From Burkholderia cepacia (GTDB lineage: Bacteria; Pseudomonadota; Gammaproteobacteria; Burkholderiales; Burkholderiaceae), in assembly GCF_001718835.1 (NCBI RefSeq), contig NZ_CP013443.1, positions 2,728,001 to 2,792,000 of the forward strand: DNA of 64,000 nucleotides, read 5' to 3'. This document shows, piece after piece, positions 34,015-42,343 of the stretch; positions within the stretch are counted from its first letter, which is position 1, and every line of letters starts with the position of its first letter. The notes under the pieces were generated by a model. The model did not search any database and was not told where the DNA came from. It saw only the letters and a list, made by a program, of their open reading frames with translations. Made by a program: the position numbers and the translations under genes.

Positions 34015-35292
34015 ATGAAACTACTCGTCGTCGGTTCCGGCGGCCGCGAACATGCGCTGGCGTGGAAGCTCGCGCAGTCGCCGCGCGTCCAGATGGTCTA
34101 CGTCGCGCCCGGCAATGGCGGCACGGCGCAGGACGAGCGTCTGAAGAACGTCGACATCACGGCGCTCGACGAGCTCGCCGATTTCGCGGAAAGCGAAGGC
34201 GTCGCGTTCACGCTCGTCGGGCCGGAAGCGCCGCTCGCGGCCGGCATCGTCAACCTGTTCCGCGCACGCGGCCTGAAGGTCTTCGGCCCGACCCGCGAAG
34301 CCGCGCAGCTCGAGAGCTCGAAGGATTTCGCGAAGGCGTTCATGAAGCGCCACGGCATCCCGACCGCCGAGTACGAAACGTTCTCCGACGTGGCCGCCGC
34401 GCACGCGTACATCGACGCGAAGGGTGCGCCGATCGTCGTGAAGGCCGACGGCCTCGCGGCCGGCAAGGGTGTCGTCGTCGCGATGACGCTGGAAGAAGCG
34501 CATCAGGCCGTCGACATGATGCTGTCGGGCAACAAGCTGGGCGACGCCGGCGCCCGCGTCGTGATCGAGGAATTCCTCGACGGCGAGGAAGCCAGCTTCA
34601 TCGTGATGGTCGACGGCAAGCACGCGCTGGCGCTGGCTTCCAGCCAGGACCACAAGCGCCTGCTCGACGAGGATCGCGGCCCGAACACCGGCGGCATGGG
34701 CGCGTATTCGCCCGCGCCGATCGTCACGCCGCAGATGCACGCACGCGTGATGCGCGAGATCATCATGCCGACCGTGCGCGGGATGGAGAAGGACGGCATC
34801 CGCTTCACGGGCTTCCTGTATGCGGGCCTGATGATCGACAAGGAAGGCAATCCGCGCACGCTCGAATTCAACTGCCGGATGGGCGACCCGGAAACGCAGC
34901 CGATCATGGCGCGCCTGAAGAGCGATTTCTCGAAGGTCGTCGAGCAGGCGATCGCGGGCACGCTCGACACGGTCGAGCTCGACTGGGACCGCCGCACCGC
35001 ACTCGGCGTCGTGCTGGCCGCGCACGGTTATCCGGACGCGCCGCGCAAGGGCGACCGCATCAACGGGATCCCGGCCGAGACCGAACAGGCGGTCACGTTC
35101 CATGCGGGCACGACGCTCGACGGCGACAAGCTGACGACGTCCGGCGGCCGCGTGCTGTGCGTGGTCGGCCTCGCCGATTCGGTGCGCGAAGCGCAGCAGC
35201 ATGCGTACGACACGATCAACCAGATCAATTTCGAAGGCATGCAGTACCGCCGCGACATCGGCTTCCGCGCGCTCAACCGCAAGAGCGCGTAA
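34015..35292 (+). CDS. purD: Phosphoribosylamine--glycine ligase
   Basis: The 425-residue ATP-grasp enzyme joins glycine to 5-phosphoribosylamine in purine synthesis. It starts MKLLVVGSGGREHALAWKLA, has the ATP-grasp core (PIVVKADGLAAGKGVVVA) and the GARS signature RFTGFLYAGLMIDKEG followed by EFNCRMGDPETQ. GGGGAA precedes the ATG. It is upstream of hemF but 115 nt away. Confidence 0.97.
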   Translation: MKLLVVGSGGREHALAWKLAQSPRVQMVYVAPGNGGTAQDERLKNVDITALDELADFAESEGVAFTLVGPEAPLAAGIVNLFRARGLKVFGPTREAAQLESSKDFAKAFMKRHGIPTAEYETFSDVAAAHAYIDAKGAPIVVKADGLAAGKGVVVAMTLEEAHQAVDMMLSGNKLGDAGARVVIEEFLDGEEASFIVMVDGKHALALASSQDHKRLLDEDRGPNTGGMGAYSPAPIVTPQMHARVMREIIMPTVRGMEKDGIRFTGFLYAGLMIDKEGNPRTLEFNCRMGDPETQPIMARLKSDFSKVVEQAIAGTLDTVELDWDRRTALGVVLAAHGYPDAPRKGDRINGIPAETEQAVTFHAGTTLDGDKLTTSGGRVLCVVGLADSVREAQQHAYDTINQINFEGMQYRRDIGFRALNRKSA

Positions 35293-35407
35293 CGTCGCAA
35301 CCGCCGCCGCCTCGCGCGGCGGCGCAGGCTCCTCTGCCGGGGTTCGATAGAATGCCCGGCAGATGCCTTTTTTACGCCCGCTTCGCGCGGGGGCACCCAG
35401 TCCAGAC

Positions 35408-36328
35408 ATGACCGATTCGACCTACGACGTGACGCGCGTGCGCACGTACCTCCAGGGCCTGCAGACACGCATCGCCGACGCGCTCGGCGCGCTCGACGGC
35501 ACGCCGCTCGCGACCGATGCGTGGCAGCGCGGGCCCGGCGAGCGCCTGCGCGGCGGCGGCTGCACGCGGATTCTCGAAGGCGGCCGCGTGTTCGAGCGCG
35601 CGGGGATCGGTTTTTCCGACGTCGCGGGCGACGCGCTGCCGCCGTCGGCGAGCGCCGCGCGCCCGCAGCTGGCCGGCCGCGGCTTCGAGGCGCTCGGCGT
35701 GTCGCTGGTGCTGCACCCGCGCAATCCGTACTGCCCGACCGTGCACATGAACGTGCGGATGCTGATCGCGACGAAGCCCGGCGAGGCGCCGATCTTCTGG
35801 TTCGGCGGCGGGATGGATCTGACACCGGTTTATCCGTTCGAGGACGACGCGCGGCATTTCCACCAGACCTGCAAGGACGCGCTCGATCCGTTCGGCGCCG
35901 AGCTCTATCCACGTTTCAAGACGTGGTGCGACGAGTATTTCTTCCTGAAGCACCGCAACGAGACGCGGGGCGTCGGCGGGATCTTCTTCGACGATTTCTC
36001 CGAGCCCGGATTCGAACGCTCGTTTGAGATGATGCAAAGCGTCGGCGACGCGTTCCTGAACGCGTACCTGCCGATCGTCGAGCGTCGTGTCGCGCTGCCG
36101 TACGGCGAGCGCGAGCGCGACTTCCAGGCTTACCGGCGCGGCCGCTACGTCGAATTCAACCTCGTGTTCGACCGCGGCACGCTGTTCGGCCTGCAAAGCG
36201 GCGGCCGGACCGAATCGATCCTGATGTCGATGCCGCCGGTCGCGAACTGGCGCTACAACTGGCAGCCCGAGCCGGGCTCTCCGGAAGCGCGCCTGAGCGA
36301 GTTCCTCGTGCCGCGCGACTGGGTCTGA
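35408..36328 (+). CDS. hemF: Coproporphyrinogen III oxidase, aerobic
   Basis: A 306-residue oxygen-dependent haem synthesis enzyme that decarboxylates two propionates of coproporphyrinogen III. Conserved blocks include HPRNPYCPTVHMNVRM, FWFGGGMDLTPVYPFEDD (metal and substrate site) and GVGGIFFDDF. The ATG at 35408 gives normal family length; an earlier ATG at 35363 would add 15 unrelated residues. nadD begins 41 nt after its stop. Confidence 0.96.
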   Translation: MTDSTYDVTRVRTYLQGLQTRIADALGALDGTPLATDAWQRGPGERLRGGGCTRILEGGRVFERAGIGFSDVAGDALPPSASAARPQLAGRGFEALGVSLVLHPRNPYCPTVHMNVRMLIATKPGEAPIFWFGGGMDLTPVYPFEDDARHFHQTCKDALDPFGAELYPRFKTWCDEYFFLKHRNETRGVGGIFFDDFSEPGFERSFEMMQSVGDAFLNAYLPIVERRVALPYGERERDFQAYRRGRYVEFNLVFDRGTLFGLQSGGRTESILMSMPPVANWRYNWQPEPGSPEARLSEFLVPRDWV

Positions 36329-36369
36329 GCCCGCCGCGCCCCGCCGCCTCAAGAACAGGACACGTTTTT

Positions 36370-37071
36370 CTGGACACCACCACCCGCCCCGCCCCGCTGC
36401 CGCGTCGTATCGGCCTGCTGGGCGGCACTTTCGACCCGATCCACGACGGCCATCTCGCGCTCGCGCGCCGGTTCGCCGGGCTGCTCGGCCTGACCGAACT
36501 CGTGCTGCTGCCCGCCGGGCAGCCGTACCAGAAGCGCGACGTGTCGGCCGCCGAGCACCGGCTCGCGATGACCCGCGCGGCCGCCGGCTCGCTGTCCCTG
36601 CCGGGCGTGACCGTGACCGTCGCCACCGACGAGATCGAGCACACCGGCCCGACCTACACGGTCGAGACGCTCGCGCGCTGGCGCGCGCGGATCGGCCCGG
36701 ACGCGTCGCTGTCGCTGCTGATCGGCGCCGACCAGCTCGTGCGCCTCGACACGTGGCGCGACTGGCGCACGCTGTTCGACTACGCGCACATCTGCGTGTC
36801 GACGCGCCCGGGCTTCGACCTGGGCGCGGCGCCGCCGGACGTCGCGCGGGAGATCGCCGCGCGGCAGGCCGGCGCCGACGTGCTGAAGGCCACGCCGGCC
36901 GGCCGCCTGCTGATCGATACGACCCTTTCGTTCGACATCGCCGCGACCGACATCCGCGCCCACCTGCGCGAATGCATCGCGCGCCATGCGCAAATGCCCG
37001 ACGCATCGGCCGAGCATGTGCCGGCCGCCGTATGGGCCTATATTCTTCAACATCGCCTCTACCATTCCTGA
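36370..37071 (+). CDS. nadD: Nicotinate-nucleotide adenylyltransferase, apparent CTG start
   Basis: This enzyme adenylates nicotinate mononucleotide to deamido-NAD. The nucleotide-binding motif GLLGGTFDPIHDGH lies at residues 17-30 of the product. No ATG, GTG or TTG is in frame between the hemF end region and this motif; the first in-frame ATG (36502) would remove it. CTG 36370, with AGGA 9 nt upstream, is the best start and gives 233 residues. The rest matches NadD, ending WAYILQHRLYHS. It is 4 nt before rsfS. Confidence 0.9.
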   Translation: MDTTTRPAPLPRRIGLLGGTFDPIHDGHLALARRFAGLLGLTELVLLPAGQPYQKRDVSAAEHRLAMTRAAAGSLSLPGVTVTVATDEIEHTGPTYTVETLARWRARIGPDASLSLLIGADQLVRLDTWRDWRTLFDYAHICVSTRPGFDLGAAPPDVAREIAARQAGADVLKATPAGRLLIDTTLSFDIAATDIRAHLRECIARHAQMPDASAEHVPAAVWAYILQHRLYHS

Positions 37072-37075
37072 ATCC

Positions 37076-37522
37076 ATGGATATTCGCAAACTGCAGCGCG
37101 TGATCGTCGACGCCCTCGAAGACGTCAAGGCGCAAGACATCAAGGTGTTCAACACCAGCCACCTGACCGAACTGTTCGACCGCGTGGTCGTCGCTTCGGG
37201 CACCTCCAACCGCCAGACCAAGGCCCTCGCGTCGAGCGTGCGGGACAAGGTCAAGGAAGCCGGCGGCGACATCGTCAGCTCCGAAGGCGAAGACACCGGC
37301 GAATGGGTGCTCGTCGACTGCGGCGACGCGATCGTGCACATCCTGCAGCCGGCCCTGCGCCAGTACTACAACCTCGAGGAAATCTGGGGCGACAAGCCCG
37401 TGCGGATGAAGCTCGGCGGCGGCAAGGGGAACGGCTTCGCCACGGCCAGCGAAGGCGACGACGACGAGGAAGAAGCCGCGCCCGCACGCCCGGCGCGCAA
37501 GACGGCCGCCCGCCGCCGTTGA
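37076..37522 (+). CDS. rsfS: Ribosome silencing factor
   Basis: A 148-residue RsfS (Iojap) protein that binds L14 of the large subunit and blocks subunit joining in starvation. Residues 1-110 form the domain, from MDIRKLQRVIVDALEDVKAQD to RQYYNLEEIWGDKP. After it comes a tail with an acidic run (EGDDDEEEA) and then a basic end (ARPARKTAARRR), longer than in E. coli. The start was set 4 nt after the nadD stop; similarity begins here. Confidence 0.95.
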   Translation: MDIRKLQRVIVDALEDVKAQDIKVFNTSHLTELFDRVVVASGTSNRQTKALASSVRDKVKEAGGDIVSSEGEDTGEWVLVDCGDAIVHILQPALRQYYNLEEIWGDKPVRMKLGGGKGNGFATASEGDDDEEEAAPARPARKTAARRR

Positions 37523-37547
37523 ACCCCGAGTCGTTACGCGTCTCCCG

Positions 37548-38018
37548 ATGAAGCTTTTCATCCTTGCGGTCGGCCACAAGATGCCGGGCTGGATCGCGTC
37601 CGGCTTCGACGAATACACGAAGCGGATGCCGCCGGAACTGCGCATCGAGTTGCGCGAGATCAAGCCCGAACTGCGTTCGGGCGGCCGCAGCGCCGAAAGC
37701 GTGATGGCGGCCGAGCGGCAGAAGATCGAGGCCGCGTTGCCGAAGGGCGCGCGCCTCGTCGCGCTCGACGAGCGCGGCCGCGACTGGACCACGATGCAGC
37801 TCGCGCAGGCGCTGCCCGGCTGGCAGCAGGACGGCCGCGACGTCGCGTTCGTGATCGGCGGTGCCGACGGGCTCGATCCGGAGCTGAAGGCACGTGCCGA
37901 CGTGCTGCTGCGCATCTCGAGCATGACGCTGCCGCACGGGATGGTGCGCGTGCTGCTCGCCGAACAGCTTTACCGGGCGTGGAGCATCACGCAGAATCAC
38001 CCCTACCACCGCGCATGA
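37548..38018 (+). CDS. rlmH: 23S rRNA (pseudouridine1915-N3)-methyltransferase
   Basis: A 156-residue SPOUT methyltransferase of the RlmH family, which methylates pseudouridine 1915 in helix 69. Characteristic features are MKLFILAVGHKMP at the start, FVIGGADGLDPELK in the knot region, and the C-terminal LLAEQLYRAWSITQNHPYHR. It is 25 nt after rsfS in the nadD-rsfS-rlmH-maf-rng run. Confidence 0.96.
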   Translation: MKLFILAVGHKMPGWIASGFDEYTKRMPPELRIELREIKPELRSGGRSAESVMAAERQKIEAALPKGARLVALDERGRDWTTMQLAQALPGWQQDGRDVAFVIGGADGLDPELKARADVLLRISSMTLPHGMVRVLLAEQLYRAWSITQNHPYHRA

Positions 38019-38069
38019 CGTGTCGTCCTCGAGACGCGCGCCTCGCGCGCTCACCGAGATAACGACACC

Positions 38070-38704
38070 ATGCCGTCCAGCACACGTCCCCCGCGCTTTT
38101 CCCGACCCTTTACCTCGCTTCACAAAGCCCGCGCCGCCAGGAGCTGCTGCAGCAGATCGGCGTACGCTTCGAGCTGCTGCTGCCGCGCCCCGACGAGGAC
38201 GCCGAAGCGCTCGAGGCCGAACTGCCCGGCGAAGCCGCCGATGCCTACGTGCGGCGCGTGACCATCGCCAAGGCCGAGGCCGCGCGTGCGCGCCTCGTCG
38301 CGAGCGGCAAGCCGGCTTCGCCGTTGCTGGTCGCCGATACGACCGTGACGATCGACGGCGCGATCCTCGGCAAGCCGGCCGACGCCGACGACGCGCTCGC
38401 GATGCTCACGCGCCTCGCGGGCCGCGAACACGCGGTGCTGACGGCCGTCGCCGTGATCGATGCCGACGGCGAACTGCTGCCGCCCGCGCTGTCGCGCTCG
38501 TCGGTGCGCTTCGCGGCCGCGTCGCGCGATGCGTATGCACGCTACGTCGAATCGGGCGAGCCGTTCGGCAAGGCCGGCGCGTACGCGATCCAGGGGCGCG
38601 CCGCCGAGTTCATCGAGCGGATCGACGGTTCCCATTCAGGTATCATGGGTCTGCCCCTTTTTGAGACCGCGGCGCTGCTGCGCGCCGCGCGCGTCGCCTT
38701 CTGA
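38070..38704 (+). pseudogene. maf: Maf-family nucleoside triphosphate pyrophosphatase, frameshifted
   Basis: Maf proteins hydrolyse non-canonical or canonical nucleoside triphosphates. The natural ATG (38070, MPSSTRPPR) is in a different frame from the conserved body. From about 38095 the second frame reads LFPTLYLASQSPRRQELL, the Maf N-terminal motif, and continues without stop to 38704 (GLPLFETAALL). In that frame a TAA lies at 38060 and no ATG, GTG or TTG precedes the motif; the first is GTG 38249, after it. One missing base near 38095 would repair the gene to about 212 residues. It is either a real mutation or a sequence error. Confidence 0.8.
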
Positions 38705-38712
38705 ATCCCACC

Positions 38713-40182
38713 ATGAACGAAGAAATCCTGATCAACCTCACGCCGCAGGAAACGCGGGTCGCACTCGTCCAGCAAGGCGCGGTGCAGGAGCTTCACGTCG
38801 AGCGCACGCTGTCGCGCGGGCGGGTCGGCAACATCTATCTCGGCAAGGTCGTGCGCGTGCTGCCCGGCATGCAGTCGGCATTCATCGACATCGGCCTCGA
38901 ACGCGCGGCGTTCCTGCACGTCGCCGACATCTGGCATCCGCGCCTCGCGGGCGAGCCGCAGTCGGGCACGCCGCACCAGCCGATCGAAAAGACCGTGTTC
39001 GAGGGCCAGACGCTGATGGTCCAGGTGATCAAGGATCCGATCGGCACGAAGGGGGCACGGCTGTCGACGCAGGTCAGCATCGCGGGCCGCACGCTCGTCT
39101 ACCTGCCGCAGGAGCCGCATATCGGCATCTCGCAGAAGATCGAGAGCGAGGCCGAGCGCGAGGCCGTGCGCGCGCGGCTGACCGCCGTGATCCCGCCGGA
39201 CGAGAAAGGCGGCTACATCGTGCGCACGATCGCCGAGGATGCGACCTCCGACGAACTCGCCGGCGACGTCACGTACCTGCGCAAGACGTGGGCGACGATC
39301 GTCGGGCAGGCGCAGCGGCTGCCGGCGACGAGCCTGCTGTACCAGGATCTCGATCTCGCGCAGCGCGTGCTGCGCGATTTCGCGAACGACGACACGACGC
39401 GCATCCAGGTCGATTCGCGCGAGACCTACCAGCGCCTGTCGGAATTCGCGGGCGAGTTCACGCCGGCCGTGAGCCCGAAGCTGCACCACTACACGGGCGA
39501 ACGGCCGCTGTTCGATCTGTACAACATCGAGACGGAGATCCAGCGCGCGTTGTCGCGCCGCGTCGACCTGAAGTCGGGCGGCTACCTGATGATCGACCAG
39601 ACCGAGGCGATGACGACGATCGACGTGAACACCGGCGGTTACGTCGGTGCGCGCAACTTCGACGACACGATCTTCAAGACCAACCTCGAGGCCGCGCACA
39701 CGATCGCGCGGCAACTGCGGCTGCGCAACCTCGGCGGGATCATCATCATCGACTTCATCGACATGGAAAACGCCGAGCATCGCGACGCGGTGTTGTCCGA
39801 GCTGAAGAAGGCGCTGTCGCGCGACCGCACGCGCGTGACGGTCAACGGCTTCTCGCAGCTCGGGCTCGTCGAGATGACGCGCAAACGCACGCGCGAATCG
39901 CTTGCGCACGTGCTGTGCGAACCGTGCCCGACCTGCCAGGGCAAGGGCCAGGTGAAGACGTCGCGCACCGTGTGCTACGACATCCTGCGCGAGATCCTGC
40001 GTGAGTCGCGGCAATTCAACCCGCGCGAATTCCGCGTGATCGCCGCGCAGCAGGTGATCGACCTGTTCCTCGATGAGGAATCGCAACATCTCGCGATGCT
40101 GATCGACTTCATCGGCAAGCCGGTGTCGCTGCAGGTCGAGTCGAACCTGAGCCAGGAGCAGTACGATATCGTGCTGATGTGA
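38713..40182 (+). CDS. rng: Ribonuclease G
   Basis: A 489-residue endoribonuclease of the RNase E/G family that matures the 16S rRNA 5' end and starts mRNA decay. Residues 35-125 form the S1 domain (GNIYLGKVVRVLPGMQSAFID). The catalytic metal-binding aspartates lie in TTIDVNTGGYVG and IIIDFIDMEN, and the zinc-link cysteines in CEPCPTCQGKG. The long C-terminal scaffold of RNase E is absent, which separates RNase G from E. It starts 8 nt after maf. Confidence 0.96.
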   Translation: MNEEILINLTPQETRVALVQQGAVQELHVERTLSRGRVGNIYLGKVVRVLPGMQSAFIDIGLERAAFLHVADIWHPRLAGEPQSGTPHQPIEKTVFEGQTLMVQVIKDPIGTKGARLSTQVSIAGRTLVYLPQEPHIGISQKIESEAEREAVRARLTAVIPPDEKGGYIVRTIAEDATSDELAGDVTYLRKTWATIVGQAQRLPATSLLYQDLDLAQRVLRDFANDDTTRIQVDSRETYQRLSEFAGEFTPAVSPKLHHYTGERPLFDLYNIETEIQRALSRRVDLKSGGYLMIDQTEAMTTIDVNTGGYVGARNFDDTIFKTNLEAAHTIARQLRLRNLGGIIIIDFIDMENAEHRDAVLSELKKALSRDRTRVTVNGFSQLGLVEMTRKRTRESLAHVLCEPCPTCQGKGQVKTSRTVCYDILREILRESRQFNPREFRVIAAQQVIDLFLDEESQHLAMLIDFIGKPVSLQVESNLSQEQYDIVLM

Positions 40183-40267
40183 CGCACGGCGCGATGCCCT
40201 GTCGACACCCCGCCCCGCGCGGGTTGGTTACAATCCCGCGCTGAGTCCGCACACGGGTAACCGCGCC

Positions 40268-40666
40268 ATGAAGTCCATCATCGCATCCACATCATTCGTC
40301 GCCGCGCTCGCGTTCGCGAGCGTGCCGGCAACGGCCGAAACGTCGGCCGCCGGCGACGCGTCGCAGCAATCGTGCGCGATCGCGACCGTCACCGGTGTCG
40401 GCGGCTCCGCGCAAAGCCTGCGCGAATACCTCGCGACCCCGGAAAAGTATCGCTACCTCGCCGACAATCCGCTCGACTGCAAGGTCTCCGAAGACAGCCG
40501 CACGTCCGGCTGCACCGGCGTCACGTATCTTCGGCACGAGCGGGTCAGCGTCTACGACGACAGCGACGCGCAGACGCTGGTCGTGGTCGCGCGCGTGGAG
40601 CTCGAGCGCGGAACCTACCCGGTGATCATCTCCGTGCCCAGGAAGGATGTGCAATGCGTAAAGTAA
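40268..40666 (+). CDS. Secreted protein of unknown function
   Basis: A 132-residue protein with a signal peptide (MKSIIASTSFVAALAFASVP, cleaved after ATA/AETS). The mature part has four cysteines (QQSCAIA, LDCKVSE, SGCTGVT, VQCVK) that could make two disulfides, and an all-beta look. I do not recognise a family. It stands alone after rng, with a TACAAT -10-like element at 40228-40233. Confidence 0.75.
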   Translation: MKSIIASTSFVAALAFASVPATAETSAAGDASQQSCAIATVTGVGGSAQSLREYLATPEKYRYLADNPLDCKVSEDSRTSGCTGVTYLRHERVSVYDDSDAQTLVVVARVELERGTYPVIISVPRKDVQCVK

Positions 40667-40743
40667 AGTGAAGTGAACGGAACGCACGCGCTCCCGCCGC
40701 ACGAAGCCTCTTTTTCCATCCCTACAGCATTTAATCAAGTACC

Positions 40744-41082
40744 ATGAGCAAGCAACACAACCGCCGCCAGCGCAAGAAACTCCACATCGGCGAATTCCAG
40801 GAGCTGGCCTTCTGCGCATCGGCCCAATACCGCACCGAGCTGAGCGACCTCCAGCGCGGCGAACTGATCGACGCATTCATCGACTTCGTCGAAGCGAACG
40901 GCCTGCTGACCGTCGCGTCGGCGGACGAAGGCATCGGCGCGTACGTGATCTCCGGCGCACCGCGCGGCACGACGACCGACGCGGACCGCGAATCGGTTCG
41001 CGGGTGGCTCGAGGCCCGGCCCGAACTGGCCGACGTCGCCGTCAGCGACTTCACGGACGCCTGGTATCCGGAGGAGGCGTAA
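40744..41082 (+). CDS. yggL: YggL family 50S ribosome-binding protein
   Basis: A 112-residue DUF469 protein. It has the basic N terminus KQHNRRQRKKLHIGEFQELAF and the conserved FVEANGLLTV-type block, then the acidic end DAWYPEEA. YggL binds the 50S subunit in other proteobacteria; its exact role is unclear. No ribosome site of note precedes the ATG. Confidence 0.9.
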   Translation: MSKQHNRRQRKKLHIGEFQELAFCASAQYRTELSDLQRGELIDAFIDFVEANGLLTVASADEGIGAYVISGAPRGTTTDADRESVRGWLEARPELADVAVSDFTDAWYPEEA

Positions 41083-41383
41083 GCCTTCGCGCGTGCGTCG
41101 CGCAGATCGACGCACACGCACCCCGGGCCGGCCGCTGCGGCGCCATGTCGCACGGCCCGGTGCGCCGGCCTTCCGGCTCCGGTCGCCGCGATGCGGCGAC
41201 GCCCGCGCGAACGCCGCCGCACGCGGCTCTCACGCGCCGATTCGCGTCGATCGCCCGGCGTTCTTCGGCCTTTCCCGCGAGACACGTTAAAATCTCCCCT
41301 CGCGTGGTGCGCCGCCCGCACCCGCCATCCATATCGCCAGCCGCGTGCCCTCGGGCCGCCCCCGACCCATGGAGTGAGTGTCA
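41083..41383. other. 301-nt intergenic region before the PRC-barrel lipoprotein gene
   Basis: The stretch holds no recognisable gene; open frames across it have shadow-type composition. A TAAAAT -10-like hexamer is at 41288-41293, about 90 nt before the lipoprotein start, with a weak -35 region. No convincing hairpin or repeat was found. Confidence 0.5.
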
Positions 41384-42343
41384 ATGAGCGGCGGACTTCC
41401 GTTTCCCGCATCCCGCAAGTCGTTGCCGTCCTCGACGGTCTTCCTGATTCTCGGCGCCGCCGTGCTGCTGTCCGGCTGCGGGCTGCTGCCGGTCCAGAAT
41501 CCGCCCGCGCCGATCAGCGAGGCGCTCGTCGAACCCGTCGAGGAAGCCGCCGGCGAACCGCTGACGATGCCGCCCGTGCCGGCGCCGGTCCGGCCGGAAG
41601 CCGAGGCGCCGAAAAAACCGCACCGCGAAGTCACGCGGCCGAAGCCCGTGCAGCGCCCCGAATCGCCGCCGCCGGCGCCACCCGCGCCGGCCCCGCTCGT
41701 CGCGACGCGCCCCCTCGACCGTACGCAGATCCACGCGCTGCTCGACAGCGAAGTCGCGCGCCGCAACGGCAAGGTGATCGGCCGCGCGGTCGACATGGTG
41801 ACCGACGCGAGCGGCAAGCCGCGCGAGATGGTCGTCAACCTGCAGGGCTTCATGGGTGTCGGCGACCGCAAGGTCATCTTCCCGTGGAACGTGTTCCGCT
41901 TCACGCCGGGCGGCAAACAGGAGCCGATCGTGCTCGACGTGCCGTCGGGCGACCTGCCGCCGGCCGCGCGGCCCAAGGCCGTGCCGCTGTCGGGTTCGGC
42001 CGCGGCCTCGCCCGCGACGCGCCTGCCGTTGCTCGACAGCGACGTCGAGCGTCCGAACGGCACGAAGATCGGCCGCGTCGTCGACGTGCTGATCGACCGC
42101 GCGTCGCAGCCGCAGGCTGTCGTGCTCGACCTCGGCGGCCTCGTCAACACCGACCGCCGTTCGATCGCCGCAAGCTGGGGCGCGCTGCGCTTCGTCACGC
42201 GCGACAAGGCGCTGCATCCGCAGCTCGACCTGAACGACGCACAGATCAAGGCGTCGCCGCCCTACGCGGCCGACAAGCCGATCGTCGCGGTCTACCCGCC
42301 CGTTGCCCCGGCACCGGCTTCGTCTGCGAGTGCGACCCGATGA
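41384..42343 (+). CDS. Lipoprotein with two PRC-barrel-like repeats
   Basis: A 319-residue protein. The start is ATG 41384, 9 nt after GGAG; a GTG 6 nt earlier is too close. Residues 18-32 are a lipoprotein signal ending LLSGC, acylated at Cys32. A long Pro-rich linker (about 35-115) leads to two similar domains: LLDSEVARRNGKVIGRAVDM and LLDSDVERPNGTKIGRVVDV, each about 75-80 residues and PRC-barrel-like. It probably sits in the periplasm at a membrane. Function unknown. Its stop overlaps the MFS transporter start by 4 nt. Confidence 0.82.
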   Translation: MSGGLPFPASRKSLPSSTVFLILGAAVLLSGCGLLPVQNPPAPISEALVEPVEEAAGEPLTMPPVPAPVRPEAEAPKKPHREVTRPKPVQRPESPPPAPPAPAPLVATRPLDRTQIHALLDSEVARRNGKVIGRAVDMVTDASGKPREMVVNLQGFMGVGDRKVIFPWNVFRFTPGGKQEPIVLDVPSGDLPPAARPKAVPLSGSAAASPATRLPLLDSDVERPNGTKIGRVVDVLIDRASQPQAVVLDLGGLVNTDRRSIAASWGALRFVTRDKALHPQLDLNDAQIKASPPYAADKPIVAVYPPVAPAPASSASATR

